This document shows positions 1 to 13,076 of a stretch of DNA of 64,000 nt, piece after piece. This DNA comes from Limanda limanda. Lineage: Eukaryota > Chordata > Actinopteri > Pleuronectiformes > Pleuronectidae. Location: the NCBI RefSeq assembly GCF_963576545.1, contig NC_083656.1, positions 2,011,219 to 2,075,218 of the forward strand, read 5' to 3'. The translations under genes were made by a program, and so were the position numbers. How positions within the stretch are numbered: the stretch's first letter is position 1; the number at the start of each line of letters is the position of its first letter. The notes under the pieces are model-generated. The model saw only the letters and a list, made by a program, of their open reading frames with translations. It was not told where the DNA came from and ran no database searches.

Positions 1-469
1 GGGTTGTGAAAGAATAGAGGAACTCGGGGTCAATCAATCACCGCATTAGCCTGCAGCTCCACAGCCTCCTCTCTGTGTGGGCTGCCTCCGTGCCGGCCTC
101 AGCCCAGGGAACCAGACCCGCAGCACGGGACCTGCCACTGGAGGGCGCTCTAGGTCACCAATCGGTTGGTGAAGGAGCAGCCCTGCTTCTCCTCACAGGT
201 CGGCCTTCACCTGCTCACTGGCTGTGAGGGAGAGGAGAGGGAGGAGGAGCCTGTGATGTCACCGGAGCAGGGTGAAGGGGTGGGAGGCCGGGACAAGAGG
301 GGGAATTTCACCGATGTGGTTTCAAATTAACAGGGCGAGCAACAGCATTCAGCAAAACCTGCCCGCGCCTCCTGCGGCGAGGTGTCGGGGTTTCAGGGAC
401 AACTCGATACCGAATTCCTTCCACAGCCATTCAGCGGAAACGTGTGTTTACCAAGACGATGCCGACATG
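1..469. other. Left edge, no gene recognised
   Basis: Non-repetitive, moderately GC-rich sequence that should lie inside a skap1 intron or hold the next skap1 exon (the PH-domain part). I did not find an exon with convincing splice sites here. It ends with CCGACATG at 462-469, the left target-site copy of the neighbouring transposon. Confidence 0.4.
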
Positions 470-1104
470 CAGTGGTGGGAAGTAACGAAGTACAAATACT
501 TTGTTACAGTACATATCTGTACTTTACTTGAGTATTTATTTTCCTGACTACTTTTTACTCTTACTCGTAACATTTGAACACCAATTCCGGTACTTTCTAC
601 TTCTTACATTCTCAAAACTGTCTCATTACTTGAGCTGCGGAGGTTAGCGCAACACGGGCTTTACGCACTAGTCCATTACTATTTGAGATATATATTATAT
701 ATATAGAACTTATTTTTTTATCATTTTTTTCCCTCAAGGAACAGTACAACAACAGTTCCATTTAAAGACATTGTGGCGGAACGTAACGGAAAACGCAACA
801 GGAAGTCGCCAATCTTTGATATTACACGTTCAATCACGTTCGATCATATCAACTTTTAAATGACGTCTTAGATCTATAAAAAGCACTTTGCATTTTTTAA
901 TTCTGGTACTTGTACTTTTACTTTTGATACTAAATGTCAACACCAGATACTTTTGATACTTAAGTACATTTAATATGAGCTACTTTAAGACTTTTACTCA
1001 AGTCATTTTCTGACGGGAGACTTTTACTTTTACCGAAGTCACTTTCAGGTAAGATATCTGTACTTTTACTCAAGTATGGCTTTCAAGTACTTTATACACC
1101 ACTG
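470..1104. mobile_element. Non-autonomous hAT-like DNA transposon
   Basis: The element begins CAGTGGTG (470-477) and ends CACCACTG (1097-1104), which are perfect terminal inverted repeats. It is flanked by the perfect 8-bp direct repeat CCGACATG (462-469 and 1105-1112). An 8-bp duplication with CAGTGGTG-type ends is characteristic of the hAT superfamily. The interior is rich in AAGTA/TACTT words arranged as inverted subrepeats and has no transposase reading frame. A related copy lies at 55496-56093. Confidence 0.88.
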
Positions 1105-1379
1105 CCGACATGTACGTGTCACTTTTTGGAGTTAAAAATGTCCTCTTATTGTCCCCGGTTGAACCAGCCGGTACGAGCTGAAAGATAAATATAATCGTGC
1201 GATGTTTGCTGCTCGAATTCAAAACCATTTCACCCTCAAACTAATGTAGTGAGGAAAAAGCCATTAGTGCCGCTTTGCCGCGCAGAGACACACGTTTTTT
1301 GGAGCCGGGATCTCTGCATTGCGCAAATAGATTTCACGCACTGAAACAAACGGGGGAATCGGGAGTGTGGTGAACTCAC

Positions 1380-2532
1380 TGTCAGGGCCGGCGTCGTCCT
1401 GGAAGTCCGAGGCGTCGTCCGACGGGAGCGAGCGACCCAGGCTGGAGCTGCGGTTGTCATCAGAGCCGTCGTCCTCCCTGGCGTCCGCTGGGAGTGTGTG
1501 TGAAAGAGGAAGATAAAGAACATGTCAGTCATAAGATTGTGCAGTTTATTCTATATCAGAGCATGTCATCTGCACACATACTGAACACAACAGCTCAGCA
1601 GTGATGATAAAAGACTCTGGTGGTTTGTTTCAGGGTCGTGTTACTCACATGGGAAGGGGAATTCCTGAAGGTTCCTGTAAAGTCAAATTAGGCATATATC
1701 AAAACATGTTGCACTCAAGATGTCTGTGCTTGCATCATTCAGACGACTCAGCGCCAGGTTTGCTTCTCACATTCAGCGAATTGTTTCCTGCACATAAGAC
1801 CACAAAACCACAGGTTTACTGCAAGAGTCTCTTATTGAGTCGTGCAGCCGACACGAGAGAAGACGGTTGTTTCCGGAGCAAACGACTGCACTTCACACGA
1901 GAGCTGCAGTTCTCTGGGTTTTAAAGGACTGTTGATATCCTGTCTGGAAATTAAGAATAAGAGTGATTTATTCTGATAAGATTCTCCTATGAGAGCTTTA
2001 AAACTTAAGCTAGAAATCTAAAAAAGAGCAAGGAAGACATCTTGAAGGTGACACCATTAGACTAAACGACTTCCTTCAAATTCAATTTTGCAATCTGTGT
2101 TTAAGGCAATTACAGCAACAATTGACTTGTGTGACATTAACAGCAAAAGTTGGATAATGGTGTACTGAAATGACACTGTAACTGGAAGATTGCTTGGAGA
2201 TTACAACCCGCTATCTCACCATGTTAGAGAAGGTTATTTAAAATTCCCTTTTCCCGACTCGTTCAACCCCTACACAAACATTTATGGAAACTGGTTCAGT
2301 AGTTTCTCTGTAATCCTGACAGACAGACAGACTCCATGAAAACTTAACCTCCTTGGCAGAGGTAACAGCAGAAGCAGTTTTCTGTCTCCTGCTGATCGGA
2401 CGCAGCTCTTGGAGGTGAACTCCTACCTCACATGGACGACCGTAAAGTTGTTCAGCAGCACCTTCCGCGTCTCTTGGGCGGTTTCACTGAGCTCCTCATT
2501 TTGAAGGATCTCTGATATAAACAGTTCACAGT
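1380..2532 (-). CDS. skap1: skap1, Src kinase-associated phosphoprotein 1 (three internal exons)
   Basis: Three minus-strand exons fit together in phase: 2427-2532, 1649-1674 (26 nt) and 1380-1487. Each has an AG acceptor and GT donor. The first encodes a helical stretch with SEILQNEELSETAQETRKVL, resembling the N-terminal dimerisation segment of SKAP1/SKAP2. The small exon gives NLQEFPFP, recalling LQEF of SKAP2. The third gives the acidic Ser-rich linker GSDDNRSSSLGRSLPSDDAS, similar to the DSSDDN...LSLTSDA region of human SKAP1. SKAP1 is a cytosolic adaptor with a dimerisation helix, PH domain and SH3 domain that links T-cell receptor signalling to integrin adhesion. The first coding exon (higher coordinates) was not located, and the PH and SH3 exons lie beyond the left edge. 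Human SKAP1 also flanks HOXB1 in this orientation, which supports the call. Skap2 is the main alternative on sequence alone. Confidence 0.72.
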
Positions 2533-5277
2533 CTGAGGAAACAGAAAACATGGCGTTCGTGACTTCAGGGTTACAGGCTGAAGACATGATGAAGTGGCAA
2601 ATTGCAATTTTCCCCATTCAAACCTCCTCCAATTATTCAGTTGGATAAAATATGATAATGTGGTGTTACAGATCACACTGGACTGTTTGCCAGGTGTGAT
2701 GGAAACAACATATCCTGACTGCAGAGCAATGAGAACTGCTGTGTGTTGGAGATCGTTATCATTAAACAGCAGATGAACACGTGAACGATACAACACATTC
2801 CAACAACATTAGTAAAGTCTGCAAATTAAGTCAAATATTGTATTTTGAATCTCCAACCTTTTCCTAACATGTCAGCTGAACTATCTTTTTCTTCTGCTTC
2901 TAACGTGACCACCACAATATTTCTTAAGGCAAATTAAACAATATCAAATCTCCTGGCTGTGTGACCTCTCAAGGGAAAAATCCAAAGACATTACAGTGAC
3001 ATATGTGTGTAAACAGTTAAGTCAACATTTTCTTTTGTGACCTGTAAACTCATATTTAGGTCAGAATAAGAAGTAAGACCGGTCTATGACGCTGTAGGCA
3101 AAATACGTCGGCTCACATCTCTTATCTGATTCAATCCTCTACATCAGCCGACTGGCAAATGCAAATCCAGAGGCCGGGATGGACCGTCTGTCAGAACATG
3201 CAAATGTGGCAAAATACCACAGCACCATCATGTCAGGAACAATGTTTATTACAAGTTAAGAAATATCATATTTTGTAGTGTTTGGTTTTGTTTGCTCAAC
3301 TTGAAGCAACACTGGGAGTGAAGATTGTATTAGCAAGAGATTTAAGACGGAAAGAAAATGATGATGCTAAAAGTTAGGGTTGTTGTTGAGGTACAAACTA
3401 GTAGAGCTAGGAACTAAAGTGAACATTATAGATTTACTTTTGATTGTTGTGACGAGCATATTTTCTCACACTACACTCTCGCACGCTGTAATACCGGAAT
3501 TTAAAGATCCAACAAACATCATTACAATGAAAACAAAAAGGCATTACCGTTCAAAAGTCTCTTAACGTCCGTCGGTAACGTCCCCATCCCCCGACCTTCA
3601 CCTGTCCAACTCTGGTAACTTCTCTGACTGTACCTAAGCAAACCCCGTCTCTATCATGTCTCAGCTCCAGCAGCAGAAGCAGGATCCTGGCACGCACACA
3701 TCCAGCCTCACTATCACAGCATCAAGCCACCTGTGTCTTCTGGCTCTGAAACCTGACTTCCGTGCAAGCACCTCGATTTGCACAGAACGGGGGGGGGGAG
3801 CAGGAGCACAGGCGGCAACTTCCTGCACACTCGGGTTTTCTCAGAAGAGGCCGAGGACAGATTTGACAGACACTGATAAAGACCTGACACAGTAACGACG
3901 CCGAACAGAAGTGGAGGCCGTGACCCTGAACACCAGCTTCCTTTAGGCAGCAATAAAACCCAGAACAACGACCTGATAATAAAGAGAGGAAACCGACTGC
4001 AGAAGCAGAAGAAGACATTTAAAGACCATGGAGGCGTCTGTGGTGAATCACAAAACACTAGACAACTTGGTGGTGACATGCAGCTCTGGCTGTGGAATCC
4101 TGCTTTGACTCGTGTAGACACACATTTTAACTTTTGTAGTAAAACCTGCCTCCAGCTCCAGACTTTTGCTTTGTCACTGATCATTTTGAAGTCAACGTAT
4201 TAAAGTCATTATTTTAAAAATAAATAAATAGACCTGTATATTAAATCCCCCAAAATCATGACGTCAAAATCTTACTTTAAATAAAACGCATGCTTATGTT
4301 TGTATACGGTAATTACTTTATTTATGTGCTGTTAAATGATGATGATTGTTGTCCTTCAAATCACAAAAAAAATATATAACACAGCAACCAGCAGCACAAA
4401 CACGACTAAAGGAGATGAGCAGCCAAGAAACACCGACACTTTTGTTTTGGAAAAATCATTTACCAAATTTTTTACATCAAGCACACGAGTCAACTGCAGC
4501 TGCTACAACAGGTCAATTAATCAATTAGTCCTTCAACAGAAAACTACTTAAACTCATTCATCTTTTCAGACTCTTTTAAAGCAAAAATTTTGATTCTTCC
4601 AGCTTCACCAATGTGATTTAATGTTGACACTGGACTTAGTATTTAGAAAGTACTTGAAGTATAACACCTGAACTGTATATATAAGTGTAATATTTCCAGG
4701 AAACGTCTTAGGAGATGGTTTTGGTAATGAATTGGAATTTAGGGGCTCATCACATGAAGCATTACCTGGATTTATTTACCTTTAAAACCCTGAATTGAGA
4801 ATCTGTGCAGTAAAGTCCTGAATTAGAGGACGTGTGTTTATGCAGGAGTGACCCAGTTCCGTGGTGAAACTAATTAACAGCCTGTTTGTGGGTTTGAAAC
4901 CAGCTTTAGCATTTAATCATTTCCCAACCCGGTGTCACGGCTCATTTGTTCCACTAAATAATGCACAGCCAGCAGTTTAAAGCCCCAAATCCTCATTTAA
5001 ATTCACCACAAGCAACATGGTGTTGGACTCTAGATGAAAACCACGTGGTTTCTGGTTCGTGGTCTTTATCCACCATTTTGTTTGAGGTCACCTGACTCAC
5101 CTGGAGAAACGGTCCTTCACCTGTAAATCCAACATGGCGTCGTTGGGCCTGTTGGCGGCAGGACGGGGGTCGTCAGCCGGAACCAGGAGCTGCTAGCCGG
5201 CTAATGGAATGTAGCTTCACACGATGAACCTCCATTAAATCTACTTTAAGGCTTATTTCAACTGGCTTCCGTGTGTC
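2533..5277. other. Presumed skap1 intron or upstream region, no gene recognised
   Basis: AT-rich non-coding sequence with short open frames that lack coding character or splice logic. The first coding exon of skap1 should lie here or further right, because the 2427-2532 exon begins inside a codon, but I could not pick it out. Confidence 0.4.
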
Positions 5278-5475
5278 GTGCTCACCTGGACCCGTGTATC
5301 ACCTGGACCCGTCTATCACCTGGCGCCGCTGATGAGCGAACCTGGCCCCATGTATCACCTGGGCCCGTGTATCACCTGGACCCGTGTATCACCTGGACCC
5401 GTCTGTCACCTGGACCCGTCTAGCACCTGGACCCGTCTATCACCTGGCGCTAGCTTGATGAGCTAGCTTGACGAG
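5278..5475. repeat. CACCTGGACCCGT minisatellite
   Basis: About ten imperfect copies of a 13-17 bp unit reading TATCACCTGGACCCGTG, with interspersed CACCTGGCGC variants and GCTAGCTTGATGA copies at the right end. The open frame across it is a by-product of the repeat. Confidence 0.8.
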
Positions 5476-5525
5476 CTAACCTGGCCCCGGCTATGTTTCT
5501 GAGTAAGTTCACGTCTCCTCACCGT

Positions 5526-6010
5526 TCGCGATGCATTCAGGTACTCGCAATGTCACTGTCGGTTAGTGCAGTTGTAAAATCGGAAATCAGAGTTTAGGCA
5601 GAAACAGCGGTCGAAGTTATTTGATTAAATTTAGTTTATTTATTGAGTCTATGATTTTCTATGACTCTGATAAATAATGACTGAATTGTTTCTTGCAAAT
5701 TTAGTTTTATTTTACGTTCGATGCGTTGTTTTTACTCGACTTTTGTGCAGGTGCTGCATTCAAGTACTCGCGATGCCACTGTCGTCTAATGCAGTTGAAA
5801 ATCGGAAATTACAACAAATTTTAATTCAGGGTGTTAATTCCACGTCTTTTGTAAACAATGAATGAATCATTAGTTTTTTAATTAATGGTTTTTATTTTAC
5901 ATTTGATTACAAGTTGATTGATCTTTGAACCAGCGCTGCCTTCAAGTACTCACAGTGTGCCACTAAGATAATGACGTTGTAAAATGGTTAATCACAGTTC
6001 TATAACATAA
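5526..6010. repeat. Three degenerate copies of a unit of about 200 bp
   Basis: The block CATTCAGGTACTCGCAATGT followed by CACTGTCG, a TTAGTGCAGTTG-like stretch and AAAATCGGAAAT occurs near 5533. It recurs in diverged form near 5756 and more weakly near 5939, with AT-rich sequence between copies. Spacing is about 223 and 184 bp, indicating an old tandem triplication. Confidence 0.6.
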
Positions 6011-7540
6011 AAGGTTAATTAAAAATCTTTATTTTATTTTATTCCAATGTTTTTGCAGCATTTTATTTTTTGATGTGTAAATCAGAGATCTAGTGAGTTT
6101 AAGTGATGTTTCACTGGATATATTTACACAGTGAAAACCTTTTATGCTGAAATCCATCGACGTAAAGCTGCCTTGTGTTTATACATGAGCAAATAAAGAT
6201 CAGCAGGGATCCAGTTGATGTTTCAGCCAGGCCGCACCACAATAAACTACACGTGGCCTCAGATTGTAAAATGGTTGAACATTATCTTCACCCTGAATAG
6301 CACATCGTGTCAAATTAGGTCTGAGAAATTCTCCCTCTCACTGTTTAATTTACAGTATCCACCACTTTGATGGGTCTGTGACTGAAGCTGAGAAACTAAT
6401 TAGGATATTTCTGACAACAGTGCGGCGAAGCTAAATTGGTCCCTCGCTATATGTGACAGCTCATGGATGGATGGTTTGTATTAGCAGCAGCGGGGGGGGG
6501 GACAGCGGTGGTTCGGACCCGAGCTTCTACACACACAGAGCTGACATGTGAGGACCAGGCAGCGGTGGAGGCGGTAATAGAAGTGGTGGTGGTCGGTCTC
6601 TCTATCGCCTTATTGATCCTGTATCACAGAGACACGACAAGGAAAGTCATCAAATAACCAAAGCTCCATCAGCCAGCGCTCACATCGACAGCACACAGCA
6701 GATATCCATCAGGACCGGGTGGGACTTGTCCTGTGTCCGTCCTGCGTTTTGAAATGTGTTGTGTGTGTATTCAAGCTCACAGGATAATTATTTCACATCC
6801 CAGGCAACATCACACAGACACACACACGTAATCTGTCATTTCACAGACTCACAATCATTCAAAATATCTATGTCGTAATACAAGATAAAAGGCTGTTTGC
6901 ATCAATCAGCCGCAAAGGTTCCATGTCTTCTCTTATATTAAAGTCCAAAAAGGGATTTTTCTCTTTATTCCTGCTAATATTTATTTTTATCATTGAGAAA
7001 TCTGCCAGTTATTTTCTAGTTTAATCATTTGGTCAGAAAGTGTGATAATATCCCGTTTTGTCCGACCCACGTCCAAACCCGGAGAATTTAATATTATTGT
7101 AATGTCACATTTGAGAAAGTGGAATCATCATATACTTAAAAAAAAAAAAATGATGAAACCATATATTGATTATAGAAATTGCTGCAGCTCTGTTGCATTT
7201 TCGATGTTAAATACAGCTCAGTTTCCCCACGCGGGAAGTCAACAGCAGTATTGGCAGCAGTTTCCTCTCAGCGCATCATCGTATATTAATATTTTTCCCG
7301 TATTTCACGTTGATGACTGTGTCCTGATGGCGTCCTTCCCTGTCCCCTCTCTGCAGGACGCCACGGGGTCAGGCCGAGTTGAATCTCATGTCAGAATTGT
7401 CCTCGCGCTGACCTGCTCCTGACTGGCCTCCCAGCAGAAAGCCCCTGTGAAGGTAAGAGGAACTGGGGTCCCCTCCCCTGGAAAAGAGGTTCCCTCCCCC
7501 TGACAGCTCCACAGAGCCGCAGCCACCGGCCTGCTGGGCC
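6011..7540. other. Non-coding, no gene recognised
   Basis: AT-rich sequence with a short (CA)n run near 6820 and an A-tract near 7140. No exon or conserved motif was identified. Confidence 0.4.
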
Positions 7541-7566
7541 AGCCCATATGAAAAGGGAAGCCCTTT

Positions 7567-7585
7567 GTAATCCGGTGGGGATTAC
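7567..7585. promoter_or_regulatory. Palindromic paired TAATCC (OTX/PITX-type) sites
   Basis: GTAATCC and GGATTAC form a perfect 7-bp inverted repeat separated by 5 bp (7567-7585). TAATCC is the core recognised by K50 homeodomains such as OTX and PITX. It sits in a GC-richer island about 5.5 kb 3' of hoxb1b. Function is inferred from the motif only. Confidence 0.35.
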
Positions 7586-7639
7586 ACCACCCAACAATGC
7601 GCCGCTGAAAGAGCGACAAAAGCCCTGTATCAAACGCCG

Positions 7640-10600
7640 CTGAGGGGGAGCGCGGCTATGATCTCCCACTACTACCAACACTGACTCCTCCGCCACCTCT
7701 CATCTCCCCGAGAGGCCACCCCCCCCGCCTTTAGCATTCGCTGCCCCTGTCCTCCTGCTGCCCTCTCATCTCTAGGATCTGGCCTTTTATCAGCGCATTC
7801 CTTTTCATTTGCAATGCGGTGTGGGGAGGGACAGCGGGTCCCTCTGATCTGCGAGGGGAGAGAGAGTCAGGAGCAACCTCGGGGCATGAAGGGTGTGTGT
7901 TTCGTGTGTGTGTGTGCTGCAAACACACACACACGCACACACATTGCATTCTCAAGATAGGGTAGTCCAGAGGGACAAATAGTGAAGCACCCATGCTCGT
8001 CTTTCAGGCTCTTTAGCTTTGTTTCAGAGAAGGATGTGGCACCTTTGAGTTTTTCCCTTTTCAAATCACGAGCACAAGTTCTTTTATCCTTTTTATTTCA
8101 TTCTCCTCTAATCCCCCTTGACATTAATCACTCTATAAGAATAGCTGTCTCACCTTTTCCAAGAGCAAACCTCTCCAGTCGGTGCTCATGCAAACATGTC
8201 GCAGCGTTTTCAAAAGCTGTGATGACGAAAAACTAAAAAAGGTGTTTGGCCTGAATCTTAAGGGTCTGTTGTAAATGTTTGTGTCGCTGGAGGAGATAAA
8301 AAGGAGGCAGTTTACTTTTGGGATTTCCTCCGAGTCACTGTACCATCAACCCCCCCCCAAGTGATGATAGATTGAGGACACAAAAGACGGAGGAGCAAAT
8401 GTGTTGCGCTAAATCCACAACCTTCACTCACACTGCCTGGTAGACTGCAGGCTGGTGGAGGGGGGGGGGGTTACCTCAGCTTGTTCTCAAATCAATGTTA
8501 GCCCTGAGAGCACTGAATAGAGAATCATTCAAATCGTATTATGTTAGGATATATGAGCCGTTTCAAAATATTAATTCAGCATTATTTGAGGTGTCTGTTG
8601 AGGGGAGCAGTTACAGCGTGGACTCGCCTGAGCGATCACGCGCCTCTATTACACGTGATATATGAATGTGTGAGAGACGGAGCTATTTTTCATTACCAAG
8701 ACATTGTCCCTAGGGGCAGTTGTTAAAGAAGAATCCATGAATTATCCCCCTTGAAACAACTGGCCCTTGTCAGGAGAGGAAGGAGAGAGGGGACGGGATC
8801 CAGAGGCTGGAAGGAAGCCAGGAGGACGAGTCTGCCTGAGCTCGTGATCCTGCACGCCGCCTCCGCCGCCGCCGCCGCTCCCTCTGTCCAGTTAATTGGA
8901 ATACAAAGCAGAGCGAGGTCGATGAGAGAGCGGCGGTGGTGGTGGTGGTGGTGAGGGGGGGGGGGGTCTGCTGTCTGTCTCCAGCAACACTCAACCTTCA
9001 CTGCTCGCTGGGAATTGACTGGGGAGCCAGCAAGCGAGACCGACACACTGTCACTGGTAGAATGAACTGTCACCTTGCATTTCTCAAGCTCCTGGCAGCA
9101 TCGAATTGGCCGCTTTGAACCATGTGACGTGACACTGATTGAGTTCTGGTGTTTTCCCTCCTGGGCTCCGGAGGAAGGAGCTGGTTTTAATTTCAAGTGT
9201 ACAGCAAGTGTTCTCCATGCAAAGCATCCAGGCAGGGGCTCATCATCATCATTTGCTTCAAACCTGAAGCTGCAACACCGAACCTCTTCTTCCTCACCAC
9301 CCCTCATTATTCCACTGTGCTGCTTCGTTACTCTGCCTCTCAGCTGGTCTGGGTTTTCTTACGGCGTGCAGTCATGGCGGCCTGACAGCCACACGGAGGA
9401 GGAGAACTATTAGGTGTAGCCATTTGGATCCTGGAGGCAATCCCGGGGAGTATTAAGACGTTAACCCCGGCCAAGTCACTTGTCTTCCTCAGTTACGGAG
9501 CTGATGGAGTGGGGAGAGGAAGCCGTGGCAGGAGGGACCCGGGAGGCCGCGGCTTCAGGTCGGCTGCCACCTCCACATCCGGTGGAGCCAGACTCGGTGG
9601 GGGGATGGTGGGGAGGAATCTCCCAGGCCGGGAGAAGAGAAGAGCCTCAGTGCCGTAACAAAGGAGGAAGAGCGTGTGCTGCTCAAAACTGATTCATGAT
9701 TCTGATCCAGACTGAACAACAACTGCAGGCGGATAAATTAAACAACAGAGTATTTGTAATGTTTCAAGTCTGTGTTAGAAACATGAGGAAGGAGGTGACG
9801 TGCCGTGAATCACTGTCGGGTCGCTGGGGTCATTTGTTCTGTTCACACTGATCCTTTTATAATGAACTTTACAAAACAATCTGGAGTCGTTGTTGTTTTT
9901 AAAATCATGTTCTAGATTTTAAGATTCACTCTTTTTATTGGAAAATGTGTTTATATCCTTTCACTGCAGCAAAGGATTATATACAAAAAAGATTTAACAT
10001 TAGAGGACATCCATTGATACCTCCGGCTGCTGAAGCTTCTAAACTAAAGATAAACGCTGGAATACAGTTTTAAAACTCACATTGACACCTGACTTTTTTA
10101 TTTTGAGGCATATTTGAAATCTTATTAATAAAGATAAAATATCAGGATAAAACTGTCGCCTTGTTGAAGGTCCAGTGTTTAGAAGTTAGGATGTATTAGC
10201 AGAAATAGAAAATACAAAATGAGGTTTTAAGTCATTTATTTTCACCGGAAACTATAGATTGTTGTTATTTTGATTCATATTTACATGGTTTGAGTTTTCA
10301 TGTTCCCTGAAGGCCACTGTAGATTCTCCTACATGCTCAGGGTGACTAGAGGGTGATTAATTAATAGAGTGATTTAATTTTGCACCTTGAATAACGTCAC
10401 ACAACCTTTATGTTTTGATATTTAAGTTATGTTCTACTTTATTTAAAATCTATTTATGTAAATTGTTGGGCTGCAGTAGTGATTATTTTAATCTTCAATT
10501 AAGCTGCAGATAAAACAAGTTATGATTTTGTCGATAAAACATCTAAAAGCATTTAAAGGTTCAAGTCAGATTTATTAATTTGGCTCAATATCAATATTTT

Positions 10601-12740
10601 TGCTTGAAAACCACTTTTCAGTCATCAAATCGCTGCTGATTCATTTCTATGTCGACTTATCGCTGCAGCTGTAATGAACCAGACTGTGTTTATGATTCTC
10701 AGCATTTCTCCGGTCAGACATTGTGTCCGTCTGACTCCGGCTCGGTGAAGGTCAGCGGACTGTGGAAAAACACCGGGAACAATGACAGAAATTAGTCCCA
10801 GACTCGATTGTTCCGTCTTTCATGAAGTCTGATATATTGTATTTCAGCGATATGATGACATATTGTGGCTATTTTGGTGAAACGTCCCACTGCCACACCA
10901 GCAGCTCCATTTATCTCTGCACCATGTGATAAATACTGAGGCTGTGTTTGACATCTGTCGGTAGAAATGACTCCTCTGTGGTTTCTCTTAGATGACCGAC
11001 CCCCCGTCAGGCCATGAATACTGTATCTAGTTTGTCTTTGAAGCCCGGGGACCCTGCAGAGTGACATGCGACAGAGGAACTGGTAGAAAACCAAGGAAGT
11101 GAGCCTTGCAATAGACTTGTAAAAGAGCCTGCAACAACTGCAAACAGCATGGGGTACAAACAGCACCGGGTTGACCTCAAACAAAGTGCAGGGGGGGGGG
11201 GGGGGGGCAGGTCGGGTGGAGATGTGTTCAATATGTGAGGAGAAGGAGCTTCGGCTGCTGGATCTATTAATAGAACTCGTGTGCAGTGAGCTGTTGGAGT
11301 TTTTTATTATTTGTGTAGGATCTTCCTTCTTGTCCCATTGTGTTCATTAACCATGTTCCTCCTCTCCTCTCCTCCTCTCCTTGCCCTACATTCTCCCGCA
11401 GAAGGAGGCGAGGACTCCGCTGATCCGAAGGTGAAAAACACCCTCCTCCTCCTCCTCCTCCTCCTCCTCTCCCCCGGCTGAACATCTGTCTCCGTGGCGT
11501 CGGCGGCAGCACCGACTCTGACACCTCCAGATGGAGCGCCCGCTGGGAGCGCTGAGGTATTGCCTACAGAGATGGCAGGGATCTCACCTCTGGAATGAAG
11601 TCCCACACTTGTTTTCTGCACCGTCCCCCTTTTCTTGTTGTTGGATCTGTCACGATTCAGCCAATCGATTGTCGCCACAGTCCTCGGCCTTGTGACTCAT
11701 CTGAAGAGGAGGCTGCTGCCTTGTAGAGAAATGTATGACAACAAACCCCGGAGCCCTTTTTTCTAATCTACAGTAATGGGCCGTCGGGTGTTTCAACTGT
11801 AACTTCTATTCGTTGAACTGTATTAATTTTTAATATAGTTGTGCGAGAACTGCACACTCATGCAGATATATTTCAAATGGTTGCTGATTTCCATTTCAAA
11901 GAAACATGGTTTTCAAAGGCTGGAAACAGTTTTGACTTTGCACAGTTTGCTAAATGGCCGATAACCTTACTTTACTCTTTAAATCTAAATATTAAAAGCA
12001 ATATACCTGCAAACATCTGAAGTGAGAGGGGCCTGGAGTTCCTCCTCCTCGAGCCACTCTGGTGTCTTGACAGATTGACTCTGCATTCATTTGTGCTTGA
12101 ACTCTGCGTGAACCTCGGCTTTAGGGAAAAGGACACCAACAGGCCGGTGCTGCTGGGGCAGAAACTCGTGTGTGTGCAAACTTAACACCCAGTGCAAATA
12201 TTGAAACTGCTGCCCCTTGAGCAGCGGCTGAACCTAGGTGGCCGGGTCCGGCAAACGTTTAGCTGAAGGCGAAACCTGAATGAGCACTGAGATGTTAGAT
12301 AATCCACTTATCTCCTTGGTTTTCAACAGGAATAAAACGTTATTAAAAAACAATTATGTCACTTAAATCATGTAAAATACATGAGGATCTTTGTGGGCGA
12401 CCTGTGTCAGCTGTATCTGAGCAGAATTTGTGTAACAAATCCGGGGTGAGACCTGGCTCCCTGGAGTTTGTTGTCATGTTTAGATCCCCTGGAGGTATTT
12501 GGAGGTGGAGAGGTCACTGGGAACCACCCCGTGTGCTGAGAAAGATTCCTCTTGTCACATTATGCAAGAGGACTTGGGTGAGACTATAAATGGAAGTAAA
12601 TATAGAAAAAGTTTTTAATGCACTTCATGATTTGAAATAATTTATTTTAGACCTTTTAGAAAAAGCACATTCACGTATCCTCATTTTCTTTTTTACAAAC
12701 ACAGCATGTACATTTTTTTTTTTTTTCCTCATTTTTAATA
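7640..12740. other. 3' flank of the Hox cluster, no gene recognised
   Basis: Contains (GT)/(CA) runs near 7900, CCG and GGT trinucleotide runs near 8860-8950, poly-G tracts near 8460 and 11190, and a CCT run near 11440. The stretch 8530-8760 has a balanced, non-repetitive look with several homeodomain-type ATTA/TAAT words and could be a conserved non-coding element, but this cannot be judged without alignment. Long open frames here are low-complexity by-products. Confidence 0.4.
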
Positions 12741-12745
12741 AACTT

Positions 12746-12751
12746 TATTAA
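12746..12751 (-). terminator. Candidate hoxb1b polyadenylation signal
   Basis: AATAAA on the minus strand, about 325 bases past the hoxb1b stop codon, in an AT-rich 3' region. Other AATAAA-like words are nearby, so the site actually used is uncertain. Confidence 0.35.
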
Positions 12752-13076
12752 GTTTAAATCATCTCAGCAATTGTTGGAAAATACCCTGTAAATAAATAGT
12801 GCAAACAATGACATTTAGAACTCCAGTGTTCCAACTCAAAACACAGCATGGGCCTATGAACGGAAGATTATAAAATACAAGAACGGATGAAAAGACATTT
12901 AAAAAAAATTCATCTCAGCATTCAGTGTCAAATCTTTTTAAGCACAAGTTCAATTCACACGAGTCCAAAAGTATGTTCACAGTTATTTCCTGGAATGGTG
13001 CCACTGGGTGGGGGGGGGGAAACAGCTCAGGCCTCCACATTCTCCATATATATATATATTTATTTGTTTTAAAGTC

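Noticed and set aside
8723..9307. 194-aa minus-strand open frame
   Set aside because: Low-complexity His/Ala runs from GGT and CCG repeats, with no family similarity or exon structure.
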